Virus record (IMG/VR): IMGVR_UViG_3300032236_001128
Coordinates: 1-39,830 of that record
Reading direction: 5' to 3' (one strand)
Origin: a virus
Length of the DNA: 39,830 nt
Positions 1 through 6,038 of this stretch are shown one piece after another (positions within the stretch are counted from its first letter, which is position 1; every line of letters starts with the position of its first letter). A program made the translations under genes and the position numbers. The notes below the pieces were generated by a model. It was not told where the DNA came from. It did no database searches and saw nothing but the letters and a program-made list of their open reading frames with translations.

Positions 1-86
1 CACAAGACAAACACATTGTCGATCTGGCATTCAAGCTGGTATACGCCGAGCGTGGCAATGAGGTAGCAAAGGAGCTAAGTAAATGA
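1..86 (+). CDS. 3' end of an unknown phage gene (partial)
   Basis: An open frame whose codons begin at base 3 runs to a TGA at 84-86 and gives 27 residues ending in VAKELSK. The true start lies left of the window. Its stop overlaps the ATG of the next gene (ATGA at 83-86), the tight spacing seen along this whole arm, which supports it being a real gene end. Too little is present to suggest a function. Confidence 0.5.
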   Translation, partial: QDKHIVDLAFKLVYAERGNEVAKELSK

Positions 87-256
87 CCACCTTCACCACA
101 CAAGACCGGCAAGATGCGCAACGCACCCCGTTGACACCAGAACAATTAGATGACATAGCTCAACAGTGCTGGGTTTATCCGCAAGGAGAGCAAGCTATTT
201 TTAACCAATACAAGTTCGCCCGCGCCATCGAACGCGCCCACGGAATAGGAGAATAG
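83..256 (+). CDS. small hypothetical phage protein, 57 aa
   Basis: An ATG at 83 overlaps the stop of the preceding frame and opens 57 codons ending in TAG at 254-256. The product is soluble-looking and polar, with a helical-looking C-terminus (FARAIERAHGIGE) of a kind common in small early phage proteins. The next ATG follows after one base (258), so it appears to be part of the same early operon. I recognise no functional family. Confidence 0.55.
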   Translation: MTTFTTQDRQDAQRTPLTPEQLDDIAQQCWVYPQGEQAIFNQYKFARAIERAHGIGE

Positions 257-257
257 G

Positions 258-437
258 ATGATAGTGATTGACGAAAGCATACAAATTAACTTATACAAAA
301 CAGCGTGGTTTGCCGGCACACCATTCCAGTGGAACAACAAGAGACTTAATGGTGGCGACATGTATTCCTGCTACCGATTTGGACCATTGTTAATTCACGT
401 ACGAACCAAACCAAGACAGTATGAGTGGAAACCATGA
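258..437 (+). CDS. small hypothetical protein, 59 aa
   Basis: This frame opens at ATG 258, one base after the previous stop, and closes with TGA at 435-437, which overlaps the next ATG at 434. The product is rich in aromatic residues and Arg/Lys near its end (RTKPRQYEWKP). The chain of coupled starts and stops is the main evidence. No domain is recognised. Confidence 0.5.
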   Translation: MIVIDESIQINLYKTAWFAGTPFQWNNKRLNGGDMYSCYRFGPLLIHVRTKPRQYEWKP

Positions 438-553
438 GCTTCACCATCTACCAAGCAGACGGGCTCAAAGTCATCCAGTGGTTTTGGACAACCGATGAGC
501 TCATAGCCAGCATGTTACGCAACCCACACGATAGGTACCACAGAAATGATTGA
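434..553 (+). CDS. very small hypothetical protein, 39 aa
   Basis: ATG at 434 overlaps the upstream stop (ATGA) and the 39-codon frame ends with TGA at 551-553, just inside the next gene, which starts at 546. The product is polar with several Trp and His residues. It is supported only by its place in the run of overlapping small genes, and could be non-coding. Confidence 0.4.
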   Translation: MSFTIYQADGLKVIQWFWTTDELIASMLRNPHDRYHRND

Positions 554-737
554 ATTTGTATTAGGCTTTATGGTCGGATTTGTAATTGGGCTTTACGTCA
601 AACCAAAAGACAAAGACCTTGTAGAACAGCAACAAATATATGACGAAAAATTAGCCAAGTACGAGCAAGATTTGCATTATTATAAAGATCTATGTAAATG
701 GCACGCAGAAAGGAAACAAAATGGCAACAAAGATTAA
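546..737 (+). CDS. small membrane-anchored protein with charged helix, 63 aa
   Basis: Residues 1-18 form a hydrophobic segment (FVLGFMVGFVIGLYV), followed by a charged, probably coiled-coil tail rich in Lys, Glu, Gln and Tyr. This suggests a single-pass inner-membrane protein with a cytoplasmic helix. The end overlaps the next gene by 17 bases. The coding sequence contains a copy of the phage promoter-like motif at 671-688 (encoding the residues around LHYYKDL), so the next gene can probably be transcribed from within it. Function unknown. Confidence 0.6.
   Translation: MIEFVLGFMVGFVIGLYVKPKDKDLVEQQQIYDEKLAKYEQDLHYYKDLCKWHAERKQNGNKD
671..688 (+). promoter_or_regulatory. phage promoter-like motif, copy 1 (inside a coding region)
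   Basis: The first 14 bases, TTTGCATTATTATA, match the nine-copy consensus exactly, and AAGA follows. It lies inside the 546-737 gene, 33 bases before the ATG at 721. Orientation agrees with transcription of the arm. Confidence 0.6.
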
Positions 738-1005
738 AGTAATTGAACCAGCAGTCAAAGAGAAATCAGGCAAAGTCATCAAAGGCACGCCTGCTTACTC
801 GCACGAAGAGATCGAGAAGAAAGCCGGACGTAAAAAGAATGCAGACGAGCGTGGCTTTGTGTTATCCACTGGCGAGTTTGCTGGACGTGAGAAAGCAGCC
901 AAGGTGGCCAAGGCTGCCGGCGAAGTAAAAAAACCAGGCAAGAAACTGCACTCACATGAATTGCGTGAGGCCCTCAAAGTTAAAAAGGCAAAGGAGCCAA
1001 AATGA
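721..1005 (+). CDS. basic conserved phage protein, 94 aa
   Basis: ATG at 721 is preceded by AGGAAAC, a good ribosome binding site. The product is highly basic (many Lys/Ala). Its core GFVLSTGEFAGREKAAKVA followed by LHSHELR resembles a motif I recall from small phage proteins of unknown role (a glycine-phenylalanine-x-x-S-T-G segment, a helix rich in Ala, then LxSxxL). It overlaps the following gene by 4 bases (1002-1005). Nucleic-acid binding is plausible from the charge, but this is inference. Confidence 0.6.
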   Translation: MATKIKVIEPAVKEKSGKVIKGTPAYSHEEIEKKAGRKKNADERGFVLSTGEFAGREKAAKVAKAAGEVKKPGKKLHSHELREALKVKKAKEPK

Positions 1006-1223
1006 AAAAGCCGCCGTTCAAAGTAACATTCGAGGAGGGTTGTTTTGATGACATCGAAGACGACCTTACAGAAGAAGAGATGGAAAAGTTAATTCGGGGT
1101 ATCTTTGAACTGGCGGAGACCGGTGAGATCTTTGATAACTCTACACCAGTGGACGAACTGCCCGAAGATGAACAGGCGCAGATTATTGAAATGCTATCAC
1201 GTAAAAAGAATACGAGGCACTAA
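1002..1223 (+). CDS. acidic hypothetical protein, 73 aa
   Basis: It starts at the ATGA overlap with the basic protein upstream (AGGAGCCAAAATG gives a good binding site). The product is strongly acidic (Asp/Glu runs such as DDIEDDLTEEEMEKL) with a short basic end. An acidic protein directly coupled to a basic one could be a binding partner or DNA-mimic type protein, but nothing shows this directly. The next gene starts at its stop (TAATG). Confidence 0.55.
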   Translation: MKKPPFKVTFEEGCFDDIEDDLTEEEMEKLIRGIFELAETGEIFDNSTPVDELPEDEQAQIIEMLSRKKNTRH

Positions 1224-1354
1224 TGAGAAATATTTATATCGTAATGGTTGCCGTTTGCGCAACGATCGCTATTGTATCACTTAATAACCTGATTGGCTTT
1301 ACCGGCTGGCTTAGTGCTGCACTGGCCTATGGCCTGGCGGCAATGGAAAGATAA
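1223..1354 (+). CDS. 43-aa hydrophobic membrane protein
   Basis: ATG at 1223 overlaps the preceding TAA (TAATG), and TAA at 1352-1354 overlaps the next ATG in the same way. The 43-residue product is mostly hydrophobic, with two probable membrane segments (residues about 4-20 and 23-40) and a short MER tail. Small membrane proteins like this are frequent in phage early operons and usually lack known function. A second one lies at 9389-9532. Confidence 0.55.
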   Translation: MRNIYIVMVAVCATIAIVSLNNLIGFTGWLSAALAYGLAAMER

Positions 1355-1938
1355 TGGTAAAAAAGAAAAAGAAGTATAACTATTACAAGCTGGACGTCGG
1401 GTTCTTTCCTGACGTCATTAAGCTATGTTTTGATGACAAGGTATTCCAACAGATATTAAAGGACCATGATGTTACGCTCAAAGCTAGTGCATTGGATAGC
1501 GGAATTGCTGAGACGCATCTTATTGGCGATGGTAAAGATGCGCTTATTATTCTTGTCTTTGATATGTCTTTGGTTAATGACAACCTGGGTGAACTCGTGG
1601 ATACTATCACACATGAAGTTTCCCATGCGGTGGATCATTTAGCCGAGCACATCGGTGAAGAGGATAATTTTGTAAACGAAACCCGTGCATATCTTTCCGG
1701 CCATCTTGCCGGACAGATCTTTAAAATCTGTATGCACGAAAAGGAAAAGTATGTTAGAAAAGCAGGTAGAAAAATACTTAGTAAAAAGAGTCAAGGAGTC
1801 GGGGGGCCTAACATACAAGTGGATCTCAACAGTGTCGGGAGTGCCGGACAGAATAGTGTTCCTCAACAACCAAATACACCTGGTGGAACTGAAAACGTTA
1901 ACTGGAGTACTGTCACCAAGACAGATCCTGGTGTTTGA
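1354..1938 (+). CDS. zincin-like metalloprotease-fold protein with long 3' overlap
   Basis: Residues 87-91 read HEVSH, a HExxH zinc-binding motif, in the context THEVSHAVDHLAEHIG. Glu109 (FVNETRAYL) lies about 18 residues on and could be the third ligand, as in gluzincin-type proteins. Residues 1-140 look like a compact domain with balanced composition. The last 60 or so residues (Gly, Asn, Ser, Pro rich) are encoded in a region that also encodes the start of the VRR-NUC gene in another frame (188 bases, 1751-1938), so the true protein may be wholly or mostly the first domain. Peptidase activity is inferred from the motif alone. Confidence 0.6.
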   Translation: MVKKKKKYNYYKLDVGFFPDVIKLCFDDKVFQQILKDHDVTLKASALDSGIAETHLIGDGKDALIILVFDMSLVNDNLGELVDTITHEVSHAVDHLAEHIGEEDNFVNETRAYLSGHLAGQIFKICMHEKEKYVRKAGRKILSKKSQGVGGPNIQVDLNSVGSAGQNSVPQQPNTPGGTENVNWSTVTKTDPGV

Positions 1939-2017
1939 CGAACTGGGCGAACAGGGCTTTCCGGTTCATGTACTAAGATCATACGATGACATAGAGGAAT
2001 TTTTGCGTGGAAAATAA
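1751..2017 (+). CDS. VRR-NUC domain nuclease
   Basis: I place the start at ATG 1751, preceded by AAGGAAAA, and not at an upstream in-frame ATG at 1685, because family members begin at this point. The 88-residue product shows the VRR-NUC pattern: Glu7 in VEKYLVKRVKE, GVPDRI with Asp33, and VELKT with Glu46 and Lys48 as the PD-(D/E)xK catalytic set. The length is normal for stand-alone phage VRR-NUC proteins. Such nucleases usually sit beside SNF2 helicases and DNA polymerase genes in phages, as here, and probably act on branched DNA during replication or recombination. It overlaps the zincin-like gene by 188 bases and the next gene by 11. Confidence 0.85.
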   Translation: MLEKQVEKYLVKRVKESGGLTYKWISTVSGVPDRIVFLNNQIHLVELKTLTGVLSPRQILVFDELGEQGFPVHVLRSYDDIEEFLRGK

Positions 2018-2678
2018 AGACTGGCGTAAAGCCTACCTGGCAAGTAAACGAGGACACTTGACCAGGTTTTTGGCAAAAACCAAAGAACGTGCCAAAGCGC
2101 AAAACCTGCCGCACGACATTGACCTAGAATATTTAGAATCTATTGCTGGTCTGCACTGCCCAGTGTTTGGCACGCCGTTTGTTTGGGGCCAAGGTAACGG
2201 TGCGCACCCTTACCGGCCATCAGTAGATCGCATCATACCGGAACTGGGATACGTCAAAGGCAACGTGGCTTTTATCTCACTGAAAGCAAACACGATTAAG
2301 CAGGACGTCACAGAAAAAGAATTGTACGCAGTAGCAGATTGGCTGCATGAGGCTAGAAAGAAAGTAAATGTTAACGAGAGACCAGCTACACCCGTATCAG
2401 AAGGAACTGATAGCCAAAGCGAGCACGATGCCAAACGTCGGGCTCTTCTTGCCGCCCGGCTTAGGGAAGACCGCAACCACCCTGACAATCATAGCGGAAC
2501 AATTCCAGGGCAAGACGCTGATCATCGCGCCCAAGCGAGTAGCGGAGACAGTGTGGGACAGCGAGGTGAAGAAATGGGAACATTTGAAATCCTTGAAAGT
2601 CTCGAAAATTTTAGGGACGCTTACGCAGAGGCTGCAGGCCTTAGACCAAGAGGCAGACGTATATCTGATAAACCTTGA
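2007..2678 (+). CDS. HNH-type endonuclease-like protein with out-of-frame tail
   Basis: The likely start is GTG at 2007 with GAGGA at 1994-1998. Residues 50-110 hold the pattern CPVFGTPF, then PSVDRIIPELGYVKGNVAFI and KANTIKQDVT. This is typical of a phage HNH-like family (Cys-Pro-x-hydrophobic-Gly, Asp-Arg-Ile-x-Pro, Gly-x-Val-x-Gly-Asn-Val, Ala-Asn-x-x-Lys). It probably cuts or nicks DNA. Homologues, as I know them, end near the ADWLHEARK helix, about residue 118. Here the frame stays open a further 100 residues while the helicase gene, in another frame, has already begun at 2368. The extra part is Arg/Asp/Ser rich and may be an accident of frame. Confidence 0.65.
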   Translation: MENKDWRKAYLASKRGHLTRFLAKTKERAKAQNLPHDIDLEYLESIAGLHCPVFGTPFVWGQGNGAHPYRPSVDRIIPELGYVKGNVAFISLKANTIKQDVTEKELYAVADWLHEARKKVNVNERPATPVSEGTDSQSEHDAKRRALLAARLREDRNHPDNHSGTIPGQDADHRAQASSGDSVGQRGEEMGTFEILESLENFRDAYAEAAGLRPRGRRISDKP

Positions 2679-3711
2679 GAACGTGGTATGGCTCTGTGGC
2701 CTTTCAGATAAGTTAGTGTTCACTAACTTAGTAATAGATGAGAGTAGCCGTTTTAAGGATCCTAGCACCAAGCGATTTAAGGCACTCAAAAAGCATTTAA
2801 AGGGCTTCCAGAGGCGTTTAATTCTCACCGGCACACCTACCCCTCAGGGCATGCAAGATCTCTGGTCCCAGGTGGGTATATTGGACTTAGGCGAGCGTTT
2901 GGAGACCAGCTTGACCCGCTTTAGGGATAAGTATATGCAACCAGACCAAATGAACCGCCATACACGTGTGGTATATAGCTGGAAATTTAAGAGTGGATGC
3001 GATGAGATTGTTAAGAATAAAATTTCAGATATTTGTTTTAGTCTTAAGGCTGAGGATTATCTGCAGTTACCTAGCTGTACTTCGCTTTATCATAAAATTG
3101 AAATCGACAAAAACGTAAGGGCAAAATACGATGAACTTAGAAAAGACATGGTCGTTGACATCAAGAAAGAAAAGATCACAGCTCCAACAGCAGCGGCATT
3201 GGCGAACAAGCTCCTCCAGTTTACATCGGGAGCGGTTTATAACGAAGAAGGACAGGCTCAAGAAGTACACCGTTCTAAACTGGAATATCTTGAGTCGATC
3301 ATGGAAGAGTCCTCTTCCCCTACATTGGTATTCTACCATTTCAAACACTCCCTCGACAGGATACGCCTTTCGTTCCCGCAGGCTGTGGTGCTGGACGATG
3401 ACAACATTGAAGCGTGGCGTAGTGGCAAGATTCGTATGCTCCTTGCCCATCCCCAAAGCGGAGGAATCGGGCTCAATCTTCAGTGCAACATTGGAGACAC
3501 AGCACAAACGGTGTGGTTTGATCTACCATGGAGCTCAGAGAATTACATCCAAGCCAACGCACGTATTTACCGCCAAGGGCAAGAAAAACCGGTTATTATA
3601 CACCACCTAACATTGTCTAATAGTATTGACGAACAGGTGGTCAAAGTTTTGGACGGTAAAATAAATTTGCAAGACGCCCTTTTAGACACCCTAAATTTTG
3701 CATTATTATAA
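2368..3711 (+). CDS. SNF2/DEAD-type helicase
   Basis: This 447-residue protein has a full superfamily 2 motif series. Walker A is PPGLGKT (Lys34), motif II is DESS at 124-127, motif III is LTGTPTPQ at 153-160, motif V is GGIGLNL, and motif VI is QANARIYRQGQ near residue 400. The HPYQ near the N-terminus is the Q-like motif of SNF2 proteins. It is the usual length of compact phage SNF2 helicases that travel with VRR-NUC and family A polymerase. It probably remodels or unwinds DNA during replication or recombination. The last codons (TTTGCATTATTATAA, residues FALL then stop) are also a copy of the phage promoter-like motif. The ACP gene starts two bases after the stop. Confidence 0.92.
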   Translation: MLTRDQLHPYQKELIAKASTMPNVGLFLPPGLGKTATTLTIIAEQFQGKTLIIAPKRVAETVWDSEVKKWEHLKSLKVSKILGTLTQRLQALDQEADVYLINLENVVWLCGLSDKLVFTNLVIDESSRFKDPSTKRFKALKKHLKGFQRRLILTGTPTPQGMQDLWSQVGILDLGERLETSLTRFRDKYMQPDQMNRHTRVVYSWKFKSGCDEIVKNKISDICFSLKAEDYLQLPSCTSLYHKIEIDKNVRAKYDELRKDMVVDIKKEKITAPTAAALANKLLQFTSGAVYNEEGQAQEVHRSKLEYLESIMEESSSPTLVFYHFKHSLDRIRLSFPQAVVLDDDNIEAWRSGKIRMLLAHPQSGGIGLNLQCNIGDTAQTVWFDLPWSSENYIQANARIYRQGQEKPVIIHHLTLSNSIDEQVVKVLDGKINLQDALLDTLNFALL

Positions 3712-3714
3712 GCA
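3697..3714 (+). promoter_or_regulatory. phage promoter-like motif, copy 2 (over helicase stop codon)
   Basis: TTTGCATTATTATA is exact, followed by AGCA. The motif encodes the last residues and stop of the helicase and ends at the first base of the ACP start codon. Transcription from here would give an ACP message with almost no leader, or would start inside the ACP gene, so it may mainly serve the ketosynthase and the genes after it. Confidence 0.6.
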
Positions 3715-3998
3715 TGGACAAATTAGAACTCTTTAACGCTTTGATCACCGTGGTGACGCCCGTCAATTCAATGGGCGCCCATGCTGATTCATTGGACCAA
3801 CCACTAGCAGAGACAGGCCTAGACAGCCTGGACCTGTTGATGATGGCTATCTATCTGAGCGATCTATGGGGCGCTCCTGAGGAGGCCGTTAAAGACATGC
3901 AGCCAGTTACCGTGGGCGACATGATTGATTATATTATTGCGCATAAAACTAAAGAGCCGCCTGCAACGATTGCAGAGGCCCTGGAGTTAGTGTCGTGA
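3714..3998 (+). CDS. acyl carrier protein
   Basis: The 94-residue product has the phosphopantetheine attachment motif GLDSLDLL, with Ser38 placed as in bacterial AcpP (about residue 36). Acidic helices II and III surround it, and a hydrophobic helix (VTVGDMIDYIIAH) lies near the end. The holo form would carry acyl groups as thioesters in the cytoplasm. It should need the host phosphopantetheinyl transferase, since none is visible here. The C-terminus is about 15 residues longer than AcpP (EPPATIAEALELVS), possibly a docking tail. The stop TGA overlaps the GTG start of the ketosynthase (GTGA at 3995-3998), so the two are translationally coupled and almost certainly work together. The family is clear; the substrate is unknown. 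Confidence 0.85.
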   Translation: MDKLELFNALITVVTPVNSMGAHADSLDQPLAETGLDSLDLLMMAIYLSDLWGAPEEAVKDMQPVTVGDMIDYIIAHKTKEPPATIAEALELVS

Positions 3999-5101
3999 AT
4001 ATTTACCTTACAGATTATCGTACGGCGTCAACCACTCAGACAGAGATGCTTGAGGACGTTGACTATCCGCAGCGTGTGCACTGGTTCCCTGAGACGTATG
4101 CCAAGACAAAGACTGGCTTAGTCTATGCACCGCACAAGTTAGCCGATAAAGTTTTAGATCCTAAGCTGTTAGAAGACTTGCGCAGCCGTCCAGGTAAGAC
4201 AGGTTTTATCCTGGCAGCAGGTAACTCACATTTTGCTGGGATCAACCCAAAAGATCCGCCTGAGAATCGTTTAACGTACGACTATAAGTTTTTAGCGTTA
4301 ACATTGACCCAGGTATACGCCGGACGTATAGCGCAGGCGTGTGGTGCAAACGACATGGTAATTACAGATGCCAGCGCATGCGCATCATCGTTGAAGGTAA
4401 TGATGAACGTCATAGAGATGTTTAGACTGTATGGCTTTGATCGTGTGATTGTATTAACCGTGGAAGATTGCGTAAGCAATTTAGTCTTAAAGTTTTTTGG
4501 TGAATCAAAAGCCAGTCTTACAAAAGATTTAGAAGACCAAGGCATCAAGCCATCGGCTTTTGATGACGTGAATTATGGCTTTAACATCGGCCAGGGAGCC
4601 GCCCTGGCAGTCTTTGAAAATGCTAAGTACGCACATAACTCTAAGGCACAACTCCTAGGTGCCTACAGTGCGTCAGAGATTAGCACCAACGCAATTGGTC
4701 AGCGTGAGGATGGTCAAGGATTTGTCAGGGCGGCAGCCGGTGCTCTTCAGATAGCTAATATATCATCGAGTGATATACAAGTCGTCAAGGCACACGGCAC
4801 CGGCACAAAGTCAAACAACGCTGCAGAGAAAGCAGCGATACAACAGATTTTCCACCACAAGCCCGTGGTCACATCGTTCAAGCAACGTATTGGCCACACG
4901 ATGGGTGCAAGTGGATTGTTAGAGACGCTGTTGTTACTAGACAGTATTAAGATTGGTCTAGTACCAGCGATTCTTAACCGCACCAGGGAAGACCCGGTGT
5001 TTTTGTCAACAGGAGCGGAGATAGACGGAAGTGCAAACATTCTTAGTCTTGCCGCAGGTATGGGCAACATTTACTCAGCAGCAATTTTTAAAACATTATG
5101 A
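3995..5101 (+). CDS. beta-ketoacyl-ACP synthase (KAS I/II type)
   Basis: This 368-residue thiolase-fold condensing enzyme carries the whole KAS I/II catalytic set: nucleophile Cys129 in DASACASS, His267 in AHGTGT, Lys296 in SFKQR and His301 in GHTMGASG. It should join an acyl group held on Cys129 with malonyl-ACP. The N-terminus differs from FabF (the first 60 residues look unrelated) and the protein is some 40 residues shorter than E. coli FabF. The usual GFGG gatekeeping loop near the C-terminus is replaced by AAGMGNIYS, so Met stands where Phe is expected by my alignment. The start is GTG 3995, overlapping the ACP stop; GGAG lies at about 3983. Its stop overlaps the next ATG (ATGA, 5098-5101). 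No reductase or dehydratase gene is nearby, so it probably feeds on or diverts host fatty-acid intermediates. Confidence 0.88.
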   Translation: MNIYLTDYRTASTTQTEMLEDVDYPQRVHWFPETYAKTKTGLVYAPHKLADKVLDPKLLEDLRSRPGKTGFILAAGNSHFAGINPKDPPENRLTYDYKFLALTLTQVYAGRIAQACGANDMVITDASACASSLKVMMNVIEMFRLYGFDRVIVLTVEDCVSNLVLKFFGESKASLTKDLEDQGIKPSAFDDVNYGFNIGQGAALAVFENAKYAHNSKAQLLGAYSASEISTNAIGQREDGQGFVRAAAGALQIANISSSDIQVVKAHGTGTKSNNAAEKAAIQQIFHHKPVVTSFKQRIGHTMGASGLLETLLLLDSIKIGLVPAILNRTREDPVFLSTGAEIDGSANILSLAAGMGNIYSAAIFKTL

Positions 5102-5409
5102 GAACAAAAACCAAACACAAAGTAAACGCAATTGCACCAAGACTATCAGATGAAGACATTGACCCGATTGAACAAGACGATAGCGACAACATATCGACTT
5201 TGGTTGTTGAAGGTTGGCTCCCCTGGGATCCGGAAGATATTTTAGACATCAAGCGTTTAATTGTAGATAAGATGCCATCAAAACAGCAGTACATTTTAGA
5301 ATCATTTTTAGATGGCCTTAACTACATGGACCTGGGTGTTACTGAAAAGTATTGGCGTTATCATTTTGCAAAAGGCGTTGAGTTTATTAAAAAGGAATTA
5401 AAGCTATGA
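5098..5409 (+). CDS. small sigma-70 region 4-like helix-turn-helix protein
   Basis: In this 103-residue protein, residues 1-45 are polar and acidic. Residues 58-102 (MPSKQQYILESFLDGLNYM, then DLGVTEKYWRYHFAKGVEF) follow the layout of sigma factor region 4: a helix ending in an xxQxxILxxFLxG turn, a recognition-type helix with WRYH in place of VRYH, and a final basic helix. No region 2 is present, so it is not a full sigma factor. It could bind RNA polymerase or the phage promoter-like motif, but that is inference. Start and stop overlap both neighbours (ATGA), so it is coupled to the ketosynthase. Confidence 0.5.
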   Translation: MRTKTKHKVNAIAPRLSDEDIDPIEQDDSDNISTLVVEGWLPWDPEDILDIKRLIVDKMPSKQQYILESFLDGLNYMDLGVTEKYWRYHFAKGVEFIKKELKL

Positions 5410-5600
5410 GTCACTTTATTGTAGAGCATAGATACAAGGGAAATTATGTTATGGAAACCATTACTGGTGTGGAGGATCTCGACACTAGCCGCTTTGAAAA
5501 TTTATTGGGGATCTGGGTTTGTGACAGCTTCGAAGAGCTACAGATCATGGAGAAAGAACTTAGGGAGATGAGACATGCAAGATCCGGTAAACCATCCTAG
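5406..5600 (+). CDS. hypothetical protein, 64 aa
   Basis: The ATGA overlap at 5406-5409 couples it to the upstream gene. The product starts with a short beta-like segment (FIVEHRYKGNYVMETITG) and ends in a charged helix (EKELREMRHARSGKPS). Its last 26 bases overlap the start of the DUF3310 gene. No family recognised. Confidence 0.55.
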   Translation: MSHFIVEHRYKGNYVMETITGVEDLDTSRFENLLGIWVCDSFEELQIMEKELREMRHARSGKPS

Positions 5601-5805
5601 ACATTACACAGAACATCCAAGCGGCATCGAGTGTATTCAAATCACCGAGCACATGGGTTTTAATCTTGGTAATGCGCTAAAGTATATTTGGCGTTGTGAT
5701 CTAAAGTTAGATGCCATTGAAGATTTACGTAAAGCCCGCTGGTACATTGATCGTGAGATTGCCAAGCGAACCAAAATTGCAGTTGACCCGGAGTGTGGAA
5801 AATGA
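5575..5805 (+). CDS. DUF3310 family phage protein
   Basis: The 76-residue product matches the DUF3310 (SaV-like) pattern from end to end: VNHPRHYTEHPSGIECI, then GNALKYIWRCDLK, then EDLRKARWYIDREI. The family is widespread in tailed phages, often near replication genes. Some members have been linked to nucleotide kinase names, but the biochemical role is poorly known. It overlaps the preceding gene and shares ATGA with the next. Confidence 0.88.
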   Translation: MQDPVNHPRHYTEHPSGIECIQITEHMGFNLGNALKYIWRCDLKLDAIEDLRKARWYIDREIAKRTKIAVDPECGK

Positions 5806-6038
5806 TTATAGAAATTGATGACGATTGTGTGGATATGATTATCCAGGCTGCGCTGGTAAAAGATTACGTTTATTTAACAGGTGATCTTAAAGCCGAAAAG
5901 AAAAACCCGGGCCACCTGCATGAAGAGGATGCCGCCGCTTACCAAGAAGTAGTTAAAGGTATTGAGGTTCTTGCAAAATGGTATTTTGTTAATGGCGAGT
6001 TTGAAAAAGCTGTTAAGAAAGCAAGGAAGGCAAAATGA
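5802..6038 (+). CDS. hypothetical phage protein, 78 aa
   Basis: I chose ATG 5802, which overlaps the upstream TGA (ATGA), over a GTG nine bases earlier. GGAAA lies just before it. The product begins with an acidic stretch (MIIEIDDDCVDMIIQAAL) and ends in a basic helix (KKARKAK). Several phages carry small proteins of this layout after DUF3310. The role is unknown. The stop overlaps the next ATG. Confidence 0.6.
   Translation: MIIEIDDDCVDMIIQAALVKDYVYLTGDLKAEKKNPGHLHEEDAAAYQEVVKGIEVLAKWYFVNGEFEKAVKKARKAK

Noticed and set aside
146-361. 71-residue antisense frame
   Set aside because: It lies opposite coupled + strand genes with ATGA-type overlaps and has no ribosome binding site; it is a shadow.
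3131-3610. 159-residue frame inside the helicase gene
   Set aside because: Ser/Arg-rich product typical of frame-shifted reading; the helicase motifs are unbroken in the main frame.
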